In this document: piece by piece, positions 1-6,325 of the stretch | Layout: the number at the start of each line of letters is the position of its first letter | Position numbering within the stretch: position 1 is the first letter of the stretch | From: Acidobacteriota bacterium | GTDB lineage: Bacteria; Acidobacteriota; Blastocatellia; Pyrinomonadales; Pyrinomonadaceae | Length of the DNA: 8,934 nucleotides | Reading direction: 5' to 3' | Assembly: GCA_013813755.1 (NCBI GenBank) | Contig: JACCRD010000213.1 | Location: forward strand, 1 to 8,934 | Made by a program: the position numbers and the translations under genes | Notes under the pieces: generated by a model | Databases searched by the model: none | What the model was told of the DNA's origin: nothing | The model's input: only the letters and a program-made list of their open reading frames with translations

Positions 1-167
1 ATATAAACTTTCAATTCCCGGCTCGGAACGCGCAAGACAGCGTATAAAACCGGCTCCAAGCCCAGAAGTTGCGCGGCGCGGTCAAAGCGTTCACTCATCG
101 CTTCGAACGGATTTTTTTCATCACTTCCCTTAAAACGCCGCATTTCATCAGCCATCGGATTTGCCAT
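1..167 (-). CDS. gdhA: Glutamate dehydrogenase family protein (Glu/Leu/Phe/Val dehydrogenase), N-terminal part only
   Basis: The minus strand opens with ATG at 167 and stays open for 55 codons to the window edge, so only the N-terminus is present. The visible stretch NPFEAMSERFDRAAQLLGL (residues 19-37), followed by a VLRVPSREL segment, is the typical start of NAD(P)-dependent Glu/Leu/Phe/Val dehydrogenases, cytosolic enzymes that reversibly deaminate glutamate to 2-oxoglutarate and ammonia. The catalytic lysine and the Rossmann domain lie outside the window, so cofactor and exact substrate cannot be read. The start is supported by a good ribosome binding site, GGAGAAG on the minus strand (177-183), 9 bases upstream. 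The gene lies 129 bases downstream of larE on the same strand and could be read through from it or have its own promoter; I see no convincing promoter in 168-296. The family call is firm; the symbol is less so, since leucine dehydrogenases share this fold. Confidence 0.82.
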   Translation of the reverse strand, partial: MANPMADEMRRFKGSDEKNPFEAMSERFDRAAQLLGLEPVLYAVLRVPSRELKVY

Positions 168-296
168 TTTTATAATCTTCTCCAAATTTTCATAATTTTA
201 GAATTGCTTTATTAATCTGTTGATAAGCAGCGAAGTTTGAGACAAATATAATTAAAATGTTTCGTTCGTTAGATGATCCGAACTTCTTTCGCTTTC

Positions 297-1142
297 TTAC
301 TTCAAAACTTCATTCATTGCGCCGCTTCGATAGCCGTGTAAATCCAGAGTTACATAGCGAAACCCTAATTTGCGAAATTTTTCAGCCAATGATCCGGTTG
401 CCTCAATCGAAAGCGCGCGTTCCATTTCTCCAGGCGCGATTTCCAGACGAACAAGTTCGTCGTGGACACGCACACGAAATTCTCGAAAGCCAAAAGAGCG
501 CAAAATCTCTTCGCCGCGTTCGACTTTTGAAAGTCTTTCAATCGTGACCGGAACGCCATACGCAATTCTCGAAGAAAGACACGGACTCGAAGGCTTGTCC
601 CAGCCGGAAAGTTTTTGAATTCGGCTTAACTCCCTGATTTCATTTTTGTGAAGACCAACTTCAATCAGAGGACTGCGAACATTTTTCTCCGCCGCCGCTT
701 CTCTTCCCGGACGATAATCGCCTACATCGTCAACATTCGCGCCATCCAGTACGAAATCAATTCCGCGCTCTTTGGCAATGGTCGAAAGTTTACCGTAAAG
801 CTCTGTTTTGCAAAAAAAGCAGCGATTAGACGGGTTCGCGCTGTAATTCGGATCGTTTAGTTCGTCCGTTTCAATCGTTCGATAATTAAACTGAAATTTT
901 TCGGCGGTTTGAGCGGCTTCTTCACGCTGGATTTGAGAAACGCTTGCCGAAAATCCGGTCAGACAAACCGCTTTTTTGCCAAGCTCCTGGGTGGCGATTA
1001 GAGCCAGGTAAGAACTGTCGACACCGCCGGAGAAAGCGACCAACACCGATTTCATTTCACGCATCAAAAAACGCAGATTTGCTTCTTTTTCAAAGATTCC
1101 GGGTGAAAGATTTTGTGTTTTACCGCGCCGCGCATTTGTCAT
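297..1142 (-). CDS. larE: ATP-dependent sacrificial sulfur transferase LarE
   Basis: LarE inserts sulfur into the pyridinium-dicarboxylate mononucleotide precursor of the nickel-pincer nucleotide cofactor, used by lactate racemase and related enzymes, in the cytosol. The 281-residue protein has the PP-loop ATPase motif SGGVDSS at residues 38-44, the DGANVDDVGDYRPGR segment at 133-147, a conserved cysteine at 188 in SSPCLSSR, and the family C-terminal signature LGFRYVTLDLHGYRSG (259-274). It also has a CxxC pair, C108 and C111, in NRCFFCK. Length matches the family (about 270-280). The start at 1142 has no clear Shine-Dalgarno. A second methionine at residue 27 would cut off part of the helix before the PP-loop, so the longer form is preferred. 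No larA, larB or larC is in the window; gdhA follows on the same strand. The paralogous NAD synthase/GMP synthase PP-loop families are excluded by the C-terminal signature. Confidence 0.93.
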   Translation of the reverse strand: MTNARRGKTQNLSPGIFEKEANLRFLMREMKSVLVAFSGGVDSSYLALIATQELGKKAVCLTGFSASVSQIQREEAAQTAEKFQFNYRTIETDELNDPNYSANPSNRCFFCKTELYGKLSTIAKERGIDFVLDGANVDDVGDYRPGREAAAEKNVRSPLIEVGLHKNEIRELSRIQKLSGWDKPSSPCLSSRIAYGVPVTIERLSKVERGEEILRSFGFREFRVRVHDELVRLEIAPGEMERALSIEATGSLAEKFRKLGFRYVTLDLHGYRSGAMNEVLK

Positions 1143-1194
1143 TCTGATATTCGCTTTTTGAAAAAGTGTCTGAAAGCTAACACTTAACCTGCAA

Positions 1195-1224
1195 ATCTTA
1201 TCTTAGTGTCGGGCATTAACGCAA
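1195..1224 (-). promoter_or_regulatory. Possible sigma-70-type promoter for larE
   Basis: On the minus strand, TTGCGT (1219-1224) and TAAGAT (1195-1200) are spaced by 18 bases and would start transcription about 45 bases before the larE ATG. Both boxes are imperfect (3 or 4 of 6 matches), so this is only a candidate within the 136-base divergent region 1143-1278. Confidence 0.22.
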
Positions 1225-1266
1225 CTGCTTTCGTAAGAAAAAATTAGATGTTTTACACTTTCTAAT

Positions 1267-1274
1267 GTTAAAAT
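1267..1274 (+). promoter_or_regulatory. Possible extended -10 element for the TPR operon
   Basis: TG-T-TAAAAT (1267-1274) resembles an extended -10 box, without a clear -35 box. Transcription would begin near 1281, after the first possible start codon (1279) and about 40 bases before the ATG at 1321. If real, it supports the start at 1321. Confidence 0.28.
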
Positions 1275-1320
1275 TTTTATGCTTTCTCAACTATTAAATT
1301 ATAAATTCAAGTCTATTTTA

Positions 1321-2739
1321 ATGTTACAATCTTGCGCCGCCCGCCAAAACTTTCACGCTCTTTTTTCCATCATAATTTTGGTGTTAACAATCTCCGTCGT
1401 CGTTTCCGCACAACAAGCGGAAGCCGCTCAAAATGCTGTCATAATATTTAATCAGGGACAGGATGCGCACGAAAAAGGAAATTTTGCCGCCGCTCTAAAA
1501 TATTATGAAGAAGCCCTGAGGCTCACGCCGGAATTTCCTGAAGCTGAATTTCAGATGGGCAGCGCTTTGCTTTCCGCAGGAAAAAAAGATGAAGCTGAGA
1601 CGGCTTTTAAGCGAGCAATCAAACTGCGCCCTGACTGGTCTCTGCCGATGGCAAGTTTGGGAAGTTTATTGATTGAAAAAGATCAATTCAGCGAAGCGGA
1701 AAAAATCTTAACAAAAGCGATTGAAATTGATGCGCAGAACTCTCCGGCATATGTCGCTTTAACCGAACTACTCATCCGCGCGAAAGCCAGTCCCGAAGCG
1801 TTAAAACAACTGTTGGAGAAACTCAGGGTGCTTAGTTCCAAAGCCAATCCGACCGCATCCGTCTGGGCGGCGCGCGGAGCTTTGGAACGAATTGTGGGCG
1901 ACAAAGTGTCCGCTAAAAAGAGTTTGGCGCAGGCAATTTTGCTTGACCCAAATAATCAATTCGCTTTGTACGAACGCGCTGAAATCGCTTTTTCAGAAGC
2001 GGACGTGGCGACGGTTTCAGATATTATTAGAAACCTTTCACGGCTGTCTCCCGATTCAAAAAACACGAAACTTTTACGTGCTCGTTTTTTGACTGAAAGC
2101 GGAAAAACGGAAGAAGCGATAAAAATTCTGGATTCAATCAAAAATCCCGCCGCCGATGTTTTGTTTTTGCGTAATAATATTTTGGACAATACCAGCTCAA
2201 ATGTTTCTGAACTGGAAAAGCGACTTGAAAAACAGGAAAAAAATTCGATTGTTCTCACTCGTTTATGCGCGCTTCTGAGAAAAGACAATCCGGCGAAAGC
2301 TTTAGATTACTGCAGACGGGCGTGGGAAATTGAACCCGGCAGCGCGGCTCACGCGGTTGGATACGGCGCGGCGCTGGTACAGGCGAAAAAATATGACGAC
2401 GCGGTAAGTATCTTTCGAAAACTTCTGCAGTATGTTCCAGATAATTTTACGGCGCGCGCCAATCTTGCAACCGCGCTTTTCCAATTAAAGAGATTTGCCG
2501 AAGCCAAAGTCGAATATCAACAGCTGACGGAAAAACAGCCGACATTGCCGATTGCCTTTTATTTTCTTGCTATCTGCCACGATAATTTAGAAGAATTTAT
2601 GGACGCGATGGCGAATTACCAGCAATTTCTAAAACTTGCCGACTCCGGCATAAGCCAACTGGAAATTGAAAAAGTAAATTTGCGGCTCCCGGCTCTCCAA
2701 AAGTTAATCAAGCAAGGAAAAGGAAAGAAAAATAAGTAG
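1321..2739 (+). CDS. Secreted or periplasmic TPR-repeat protein
   Basis: This is a tetratricopeptide-repeat protein with an export signal and no catalytic domain; TPR solenoids normally bind other proteins, but the partner is unknown. From ATG 1321 the protein is 472 residues. It begins with a short charged segment, a hydrophobic core (LFSIIILVLTISVVV) and a signal peptidase I site VSA|QQ. An in-frame ATG at 1279 would add 14 residues before the signal peptide and lies at a possible promoter, so 1321 is preferred, although neither start has a Shine-Dalgarno. About ten helical repeats follow; the N-terminal ones are canonical (for example ALKYYEEALRLTPEFPEA and AETAFKRAIKLRPDW), the central ones degenerate, and the C-terminal ones clear again (DAVSIFRKLLQYVPDN). 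The tail is lysine-rich. It is the first gene of a probable three-gene operon; the next ATG starts 1 base after its stop codon, so the products are probably made together. Confidence 0.85.
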   Translation: MLQSCAARQNFHALFSIIILVLTISVVVSAQQAEAAQNAVIIFNQGQDAHEKGNFAAALKYYEEALRLTPEFPEAEFQMGSALLSAGKKDEAETAFKRAIKLRPDWSLPMASLGSLLIEKDQFSEAEKILTKAIEIDAQNSPAYVALTELLIRAKASPEALKQLLEKLRVLSSKANPTASVWAARGALERIVGDKVSAKKSLAQAILLDPNNQFALYERAEIAFSEADVATVSDIIRNLSRLSPDSKNTKLLRARFLTESGKTEEAIKILDSIKNPAADVLFLRNNILDNTSSNVSELEKRLEKQEKNSIVLTRLCALLRKDNPAKALDYCRRAWEIEPGSAAHAVGYGAALVQAKKYDDAVSIFRKLLQYVPDNFTARANLATALFQLKRFAEAKVEYQQLTEKQPTLPIAFYFLAICHDNLEEFMDAMANYQQFLKLADSGISQLEIEKVNLRLPALQKLIKQGKGKKNK

Positions 2740-2740
2740 A

Positions 2741-3319
2741 ATGATTAGTAAAAGCAGTAAATCATTGTTGTCGAAAATCTTTTTTAAAATCACGGCGAGC
2801 GGTTTTTTATTAATTTTTTTGGGTGCGTTTTGTTTTGTACTCAACATTTCCGCCCAGCAGGATGTGCCGCCCGAGGTGATGCCGCCGCCGCTCAAATTTA
2901 TTTCTAAGGAAGAAAAAAAATTACTCGAAGCCGAAACAGATGTTAAATCGCGAACCAAGCTGGCGCTCACTTTGATTGACGCGAAATTAAAGGAAGCCGA
3001 AGTATTCGGCACGCAGCAAAAATACCGGGAAATGTTTGAGAAACTCGGTAATTTTCATGCTCTGGTCGATCACACTTTAGATTTTTTAGACCGCAACGAC
3101 AATGGCAGAGGAAAAGTTTTGAATAATTTTAAGCGTTTTGAGATGAGCCTTCGGACATATTTGACAAGAATCGAACTGATCAGACGCGATCTTCCGCTGG
3201 AATACGAGTTTTATGTCAAAAATCTTGGCAGATACATCAGAAACGCCCGCGCTAAAGCTGTCGAACCTTTTTTTAGCGAGACTATTGTTCCGAATAACAA
3301 GAATAATTTAAAGAGATAA
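2741..3319 (+). CDS. Exported helical protein of unknown function
   Basis: I do not recognise this 192-residue protein. It has an N-terminal signal peptide: basic residues, a hydrophobic core at about 19-36 and the cleavage site ISA|QQ after residue 38. A short proline-rich linker (PPEVMPPP) follows, and the remainder (about 55-180) is charged and predicted all-helical, with no cysteines in the mature part. There are no catalytic motifs or membrane anchors, so a periplasmic or secreted location is likely. It starts 1 base after the TPR gene stop, with an A/G-rich ribosome binding stretch (AAGGAAAAGGAAAG, 2714-2727) inside that gene's 3' end, and is followed after 2 bases by another small exported helical protein. 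The layout indicates one transcript and a shared process outside the cytoplasm. It may be a distant paralogue of the following gene: similar size, signal and helical pattern. Confidence 0.75.
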   Translation: MISKSSKSLLSKIFFKITASGFLLIFLGAFCFVLNISAQQDVPPEVMPPPLKFISKEEKKLLEAETDVKSRTKLALTLIDAKLKEAEVFGTQQKYREMFEKLGNFHALVDHTLDFLDRNDNGRGKVLNNFKRFEMSLRTYLTRIELIRRDLPLEYEFYVKNLGRYIRNARAKAVEPFFSETIVPNNKNNLKR

Positions 3320-3321
3320 AT

Positions 3322-3885
3322 ATGTTGATCAACAAAATAAAAATATCCTTTTTCGTTTTTACAACGTTTTTTTGCGTTCTGCTGCTATTTTCATTTTCAA
3401 TATCGGCACAGAGGCGCGACCATCTGACTGAAATGGAAACCGAATTGGTACGTGAATTTCAGGAAATCGACAAGCGCACCGAAGTTCTCGTCAAAGCGAT
3501 TGATCGCCGTTTTCTCGTCTTAAATGCGGTCAATGTTGGAAACGATAAACAATTTAAAAAGGATTCTGAAAAATGGGGCGATCTTCCGACTGGCACGCGC
3601 CGCGAACTGCTTCTTGACATCGAAAGAATTTTGCAGGAAGCGATTGACAACATTGATAATGTCGCCGAGCGCAATATCAAAAGCGAACTTTTCCCAAGAT
3701 CAGTTCATATTTTAGCCGACGCATCCAAAAAGTTTCTGCCGCAATTAAAATCACAGCTTGATAAAACAAACACCGATATGGAAAAAGGCGCGATTCTTGG
3801 CTCGACGGAATTTTGCAATCAAATAATCGAAGCCTCCGCCAAAGTTCAAAAAGTTGCAAAGGAAGAAAAGAAAAAGAAGAATTAA
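3322..3885 (+). CDS. Exported helical protein of unknown function, third gene of the TPR operon
   Basis: This 187-residue protein is also unrecognised. A strong signal peptide (hydrophobic residues about 8-26) ends at ISA|QR after residue 29. The mature part is charged and mostly helical, with segments such as EIDKRTEVLVKAIDRR (48-63) and ELLLDIERILQEAIDNIDN (95-113), one lone cysteine (C165) and a lysine-rich C-terminus. The EIDKRTEVLVKAID segment resembles DVKSRTKLALTLID at the same relative place in the upstream protein, which suggests divergence from a common ancestor. The ATG lies 2 bases after the previous stop, with AAAGAG just upstream as a weak ribosome binding site. No hairpin terminator is visible after the stop, only a T-rich run (3899-3909). 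No function can be assigned. Confidence 0.74.
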   Translation: MLINKIKISFFVFTTFFCVLLLFSFSISAQRRDHLTEMETELVREFQEIDKRTEVLVKAIDRRFLVLNAVNVGNDKQFKKDSEKWGDLPTGTRRELLLDIERILQEAIDNIDNVAERNIKSELFPRSVHILADASKKFLPQLKSQLDKTNTDMEKGAILGSTEFCNQIIEASAKVQKVAKEEKKKKN

Positions 3886-3924
3886 CCGTCGGATCAATTT
3901 TATTTTTTTGTTAAACAAATTTTT

Positions 3925-4410
3925 ATGAAAAAAGTTTTCTTTAGTTTTATCGCAGTAATGTTTTTGCTGCTGGTGTTGAAATTGCATCAGCTTGTATTTG
4001 CTCTCCAATTCTAAAGTTATCTCCAAAAGAAGTTAGAATGGAATTTAACAATGAGTTAAAGAGAGCGAGCGTCGTCTTTAGCGGAGAAGTAACGCAGCTT
4101 GATACATTTACAGTGGTGTTTCGGGTTGAAAAAGTCTGGAAAGGCGAGATGGCTGAAGAAATGTCTATGTCAACTGGGGCAATAGATAACGGCAACGGGA
4201 CAATTACAACTTCTGACTGCGATTATAATTTCAACGTAGGGAAAAATTATCTTGTTTATGCCTCGGGTTCAAGCAAAACGATGCAAACATTCTGCGTGCA
4301 GTGGGACAAGACCAATAGACATTTCTGCGGAACGTATAAAGTTTCTTAATGAAAAAATCAGTCTAAAAAAGCTGCCGACAAAAGTAAAAAAGGTTTCTGT
4401 CAGTCATTAG
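3925..4410 (+). pseudogene. TIMP/netrin-like secreted protein, disrupted by two compensating frameshifts
   Basis: The ATG at 3925 starts a signal peptide (MKKVFFSFIAVMF) that in its own frame hits a stop at 4012. The conserved body continues in the -1 frame, from a T run at 3961-3965: one more T there would give a signal peptide ending in ASA followed by a CIC N-terminus. The body holds SVVFSGEVT, VEKVWKGE and SDCDYNFNVGKNYLVYA, a pattern of bacterial proteins resembling tissue inhibitors of metalloproteases (netrin-like OB fold). Near 4290 the frame shifts again by +1: removing one T from TT (4290-4291) gives the expected family ending TSACSGTRPIDISAERIKFL, with the stop at 4408-4410. The repaired protein would be about 161 residues with four cysteines (CIC, SDC, SAC), enough for two disulfides. 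The uninterrupted 103-codon reading frame 4038-4349 is therefore only a fragment with a wrong C-terminus. The cause may be true decay or assembly errors. A programmed frameshift is unlikely, because two opposite shifts would be needed. Confidence 0.75.
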
Positions 4411-4452
4411 AATCTTAAAAATCAGTAAAAAGTTTTTCTAATCCAGCCTTTC

Positions 4453-4482
4453 TTGACGCTTACAACCGGTGAGTGTTAGTTT
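4453..4482 (+). promoter_or_regulatory. Possible promoter of the gcv operon
   Basis: TTGACG (4453-4458) and an extended -10-like TGT-TAGTTT (4474-4482) are separated by 18 bases. The start of transcription would be near 4489, giving a leader of about 22 bases before the gcvT ATG at 4511. The -35 box is good, the -10 box poor. The region from 4411 to 4510 is AT-rich and shows no glycine riboswitch. Confidence 0.32.
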
Positions 4483-4510
4483 TTCCTATACAGTTTTTTG
4501 CGAAAATTTT

Positions 4511-5626
4511 ATGGAAGACTTAAAGAAAACTCCTCTTAACAAAGCTCACCGCTCGCTTGGCGGAAAAATGGTTGATTTCGGTGGTTGGGATATGCCTGTT
4601 CAGTATTCGGGCGTGATTGCCGAACACCTCCGTACACGAAATAACGTCGGTCTGTTCGACGTTTCGCATATGGGCGAATTTTGGGTAGAAGGCGCGGACG
4701 CAATTGCTTTTGTTGACAAATTAACGACTAACGACGTGACCAAACTCGTTGACGGACAAGCTCATTATTCGGCTTTGACACGCGTTGACGGCACGGTTGT
4801 TGATGATTTGCTCGTCTATCGATTTGATGTCGATAAACTTCTGCTCGTCGTCAACGCCGGCACGACCGAAAAAGACTGGGACTGGATTACGTCGCATAAG
4901 GCTGACGAAAATATCACTCTGACCAACGCCAGCGCAGATTATTGTCAAATTGCCGTCCAGGGCAAAGACGCGATTTCTATAGTGCAGAAACTGACCGATA
5001 CGAAACTCGACGAAATCAAATATTATCATTTTACGGTTGGCAAAGTTGACGGCGTAGACGCGATAATTTCGCGCACAGGTTACACAGGCGAAGACGGTTT
5101 TGAAGTTTATGCCGACGCGAAATTTGCCGAACAATTGTGGAATAAATTTCTGGAAGTCGGAAAATATGGTGAGGAAAACGGTATTCTCCCGTGCGGTCTG
5201 GCGGCGCGAAATACTTTAAGATTGGAATCGGCAATGTCGCTCTACGGTCACGAAATTTCCGACGAAATTACACCGCTTGAAGCAAATCTCGGTTGGATTT
5301 GTAAATTGAATACCGAATTTCTCGGACGCGACGCTTTAGTCAAACAAAAGGAAAAAGGCTTGGAGCGAAAGCTCGTCGGTTTTGAGATGATCGACAAAGG
5401 AATCGCCCGCGACGGTTTTGACGTTTTTGTTGAAGACGAAAAAGTTGGTTTCGTCACATCCGGCTCACCCGCGCCATTTCTGAAAAAGAATATCGGTCTG
5501 GCTTTTGTGCCCGCGAAACTTGCAAAGGTCGGTCAGGCGATTAAAATTGATGTCAGAGGCAAACATTTAGCGGCGGAAATTGTGCCGACACCATTTTATA
5601 AACGGCAAAAACAACGAATCAAATAA
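4511..5626 (+). CDS. gcvT: Glycine cleavage system T protein (aminomethyltransferase)
   Basis: GcvT takes the aminomethyl group from the lipoyl arm of the H protein, passes the one-carbon unit to tetrahydrofolate (giving 5,10-methylene-THF) and releases ammonia, in the cytosol. From ATG 4511 the protein has 371 residues, the usual size. The N-terminus is typical (KTPLNKAHRSLGGKMVDFGG, with GWDMPVQYSGV next), as are FDVSHMGEF (49-57), LTTNDVTKL (71-79), GTVVDDLLVYR (94-104; this Asp pair contains the catalytic aspartate of the family), RTGYTGEDGFE (188-198) and the C-terminal VTSGSPAPFLKKNIGLAFV. An upstream GTG at 4469 would add 14 residues (MSVSFSYTVFCENF) unrelated to the family and overlaps the possible promoter, so I reject it. 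No Shine-Dalgarno is visible; the sequence before the ATG is AT-rich. It is the first gene of the gcv operon and is followed by a decayed small gene before gcvH. Confidence 0.96.
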   Translation: MEDLKKTPLNKAHRSLGGKMVDFGGWDMPVQYSGVIAEHLRTRNNVGLFDVSHMGEFWVEGADAIAFVDKLTTNDVTKLVDGQAHYSALTRVDGTVVDDLLVYRFDVDKLLLVVNAGTTEKDWDWITSHKADENITLTNASADYCQIAVQGKDAISIVQKLTDTKLDEIKYYHFTVGKVDGVDAIISRTGYTGEDGFEVYADAKFAEQLWNKFLEVGKYGEENGILPCGLAARNTLRLESAMSLYGHEISDEITPLEANLGWICKLNTEFLGRDALVKQKEKGLERKLVGFEMIDKGIARDGFDVFVEDEKVGFVTSGSPAPFLKKNIGLAFVPAKLAKVGQAIKIDVRGKHLAAEIVPTPFYKRQKQRIK

Positions 5627-5841
5627 AATCAACGTGTCAAAAATGTAGTAATTCGATGGAAGAAGACTATGTTTTAGATTAAAAAGCGACGCACAGTGAA
5701 TCTGAAACTTGGACTGAGGGCAAAAAACCAAAATCATTTTGGGCAAAATTGGTAAAAAGTGACAAAAGAAGTTTTGAAATTGCCACTTTTCGTTGTACAA
5801 ATTGCGGCTATCTCGAATCTTATGCGAAGGTTAAAAACTAA
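5623..5841 (+). pseudogene. Small zinc-ribbon protein remnant (CxxC...CxxC), broken by an in-frame stop and lacking a start
   Basis: In one frame the gcvT-gcvH gap encodes CQKCSNSMEEDYVLD, a TAA stop (5680-5682), then KATHSESETWTEGKKPKSFW, continuing to FRCTNCGYLESYAKVKN and a stop at 5839-5841. Joined across the stop this is a complete two-knuckle zinc-ribbon protein of about 70 residues, of the kind with CxxC, a W-x-x-G-K-x-K/F-W segment and a C-terminal CxNCGYLExYA (resembling DUF6487-type proteins, family name from memory). The internal TAA is one C-to-T change from CAA (Gln). There is no ATG, GTG or TTG where the start is expected; an ATA at 5623-5625, overlapping the gcvT stop, may be a mutated ATG. 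Both lesions suggest decay, though the conserved 3' half indicates it is recent. The normal function is unknown. Confidence 0.68.
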
Positions 5842-5868
5842 AACTTCCAAATAAAAACTTTAAAATAT

Positions 5869-6261
5869 ATGTCAAATAAAATTCAAGAAAATTTACATTA
5901 CAGTAAGGACCATGAATGGGTCGCAGTGGATGGTGAAGTGGCAACAGTCGGAATTACCGACTATGCGCAGCATGCGCTCGGCGATGTCGTCTATGTCGAA
6001 CTTCCGAAGATCGGCGATAATCTTGAATCACACGAAGCATTCGGATCGGTCGAATCGGTTAAAGCCGTTTCAGAAATCTTTACGCCGATTGCAGGCGAAG
6101 TCGTCGAAGTCAACGATGCGCTCAACGACACACCCGAAGCCGTCAATTCAGACCCATACGGCGACGCGTGGATGATAAAAATAAAAATGAAAAACAAAGG
6201 CGAAGCCGACGCAATGCTTAACGCCGCCGAATACGAAGAATACCTTAGCGCTAACGCTTAG
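5869..6261 (+). CDS. gcvH: Glycine cleavage system H protein (lipoyl carrier)
   Basis: GcvH is the small shuttle that carries the aminomethyl intermediate on a lipoylated lysine between the P, T and L proteins. The 130-residue length is normal. Visible signatures are YSKDHEWV (11-18), VGITDYAQHALGDVVYVELP (27-46) and the lipoylation site GSVESVKAVSEI, with the modified lysine at residue 65, then the IAGEVVEVN turn and PYGDAWM before the C-terminus. The start is fixed by the family N-terminus. The upstream sequence is A/T-rich with no Shine-Dalgarno. Its stop codon lies at the edge of an inverted repeat that occupies the 64-base gap before gcvPA. Lipoylation enzymes (lipA, lipB or lplA) are not in the window. 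Identity is certain. Confidence 0.97.
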   Translation: MSNKIQENLHYSKDHEWVAVDGEVATVGITDYAQHALGDVVYVELPKIGDNLESHEAFGSVESVKAVSEIFTPIAGEVVEVNDALNDTPEAVNSDPYGDAWMIKIKMKNKGEADAMLNAAEYEEYLSANA

Positions 6262-6319
6262 TGGTAAGCGGTGAGTTTTATCGCTTTTACTTACCGTTTA
6301 TCATTTACCGTTTACCACT
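6260..6319 (+). repeat. Inverted array of 7-base repeats forming a large hairpin between gcvH and gcvPA
   Basis: The left arm AGTGGTAAGCGGT (6260-6272) and the right arm ACCGTTTACCACT (6307-6319) are complementary at 12 of 13 positions, the odd one a possible G-U pair, with a 34-base loop. The right side is built of four tandem heptamers (6289-6316): ACTTACC, GTTTATC, ATTTACC, GTTTACC. The left side holds two heptamers in the opposite orientation (6263-6276): GGTAAGC, GGTGAGT. No T-run follows, only a short A-run, so it is not a standard terminator. It could be an mRNA stability or processing element, a DNA-binding site, or a neutral repeat family. Confidence 0.7.
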
Positions 6320-6325
6320 TAAAAA

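Noticed and set aside
257..547. Plus-strand frame overlapping the larE 3' end
   Set aside because: Antisense to larE, with no recognisable domain.
4038..4349. Intact 103-residue protein starting at 4038
   Set aside because: Its N-terminus lacks the signal peptide and CIC motif just upstream in the same frame, and its C-terminus is a shifted reading of a conserved TIMP-like ending.
3925..4410. Programmed frameshifting of the TIMP-like gene
   Set aside because: Two opposite shifts would be needed, and neither site has a classic slippery heptamer with a downstream stem-loop that I can see.
4406..4442. Inverted repeat ATTAGAA...TTCTAAT before gcvT as a terminator
   Set aside because: A 7-bp AT-only stem with a 23-base loop is too weak, and no T-run follows it.
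4411..4510. Glycine riboswitch upstream of gcvT
   Set aside because: The leader is short and AT-rich and lacks the conserved paired G-rich and C-rich core elements of glycine aptamers.
4721..5134. 137-codon open frame on the minus strand inside gcvT
   Set aside because: It is fully antisense to a certain gene and resembles no family; a shadow of gcvT codon use.
6245..6254. Perfect palindrome TTAGCGCTAA at the end of gcvH
   Set aside because: Explained by the final codons (LSAN) of gcvH; too short to claim as an operator without further copies.
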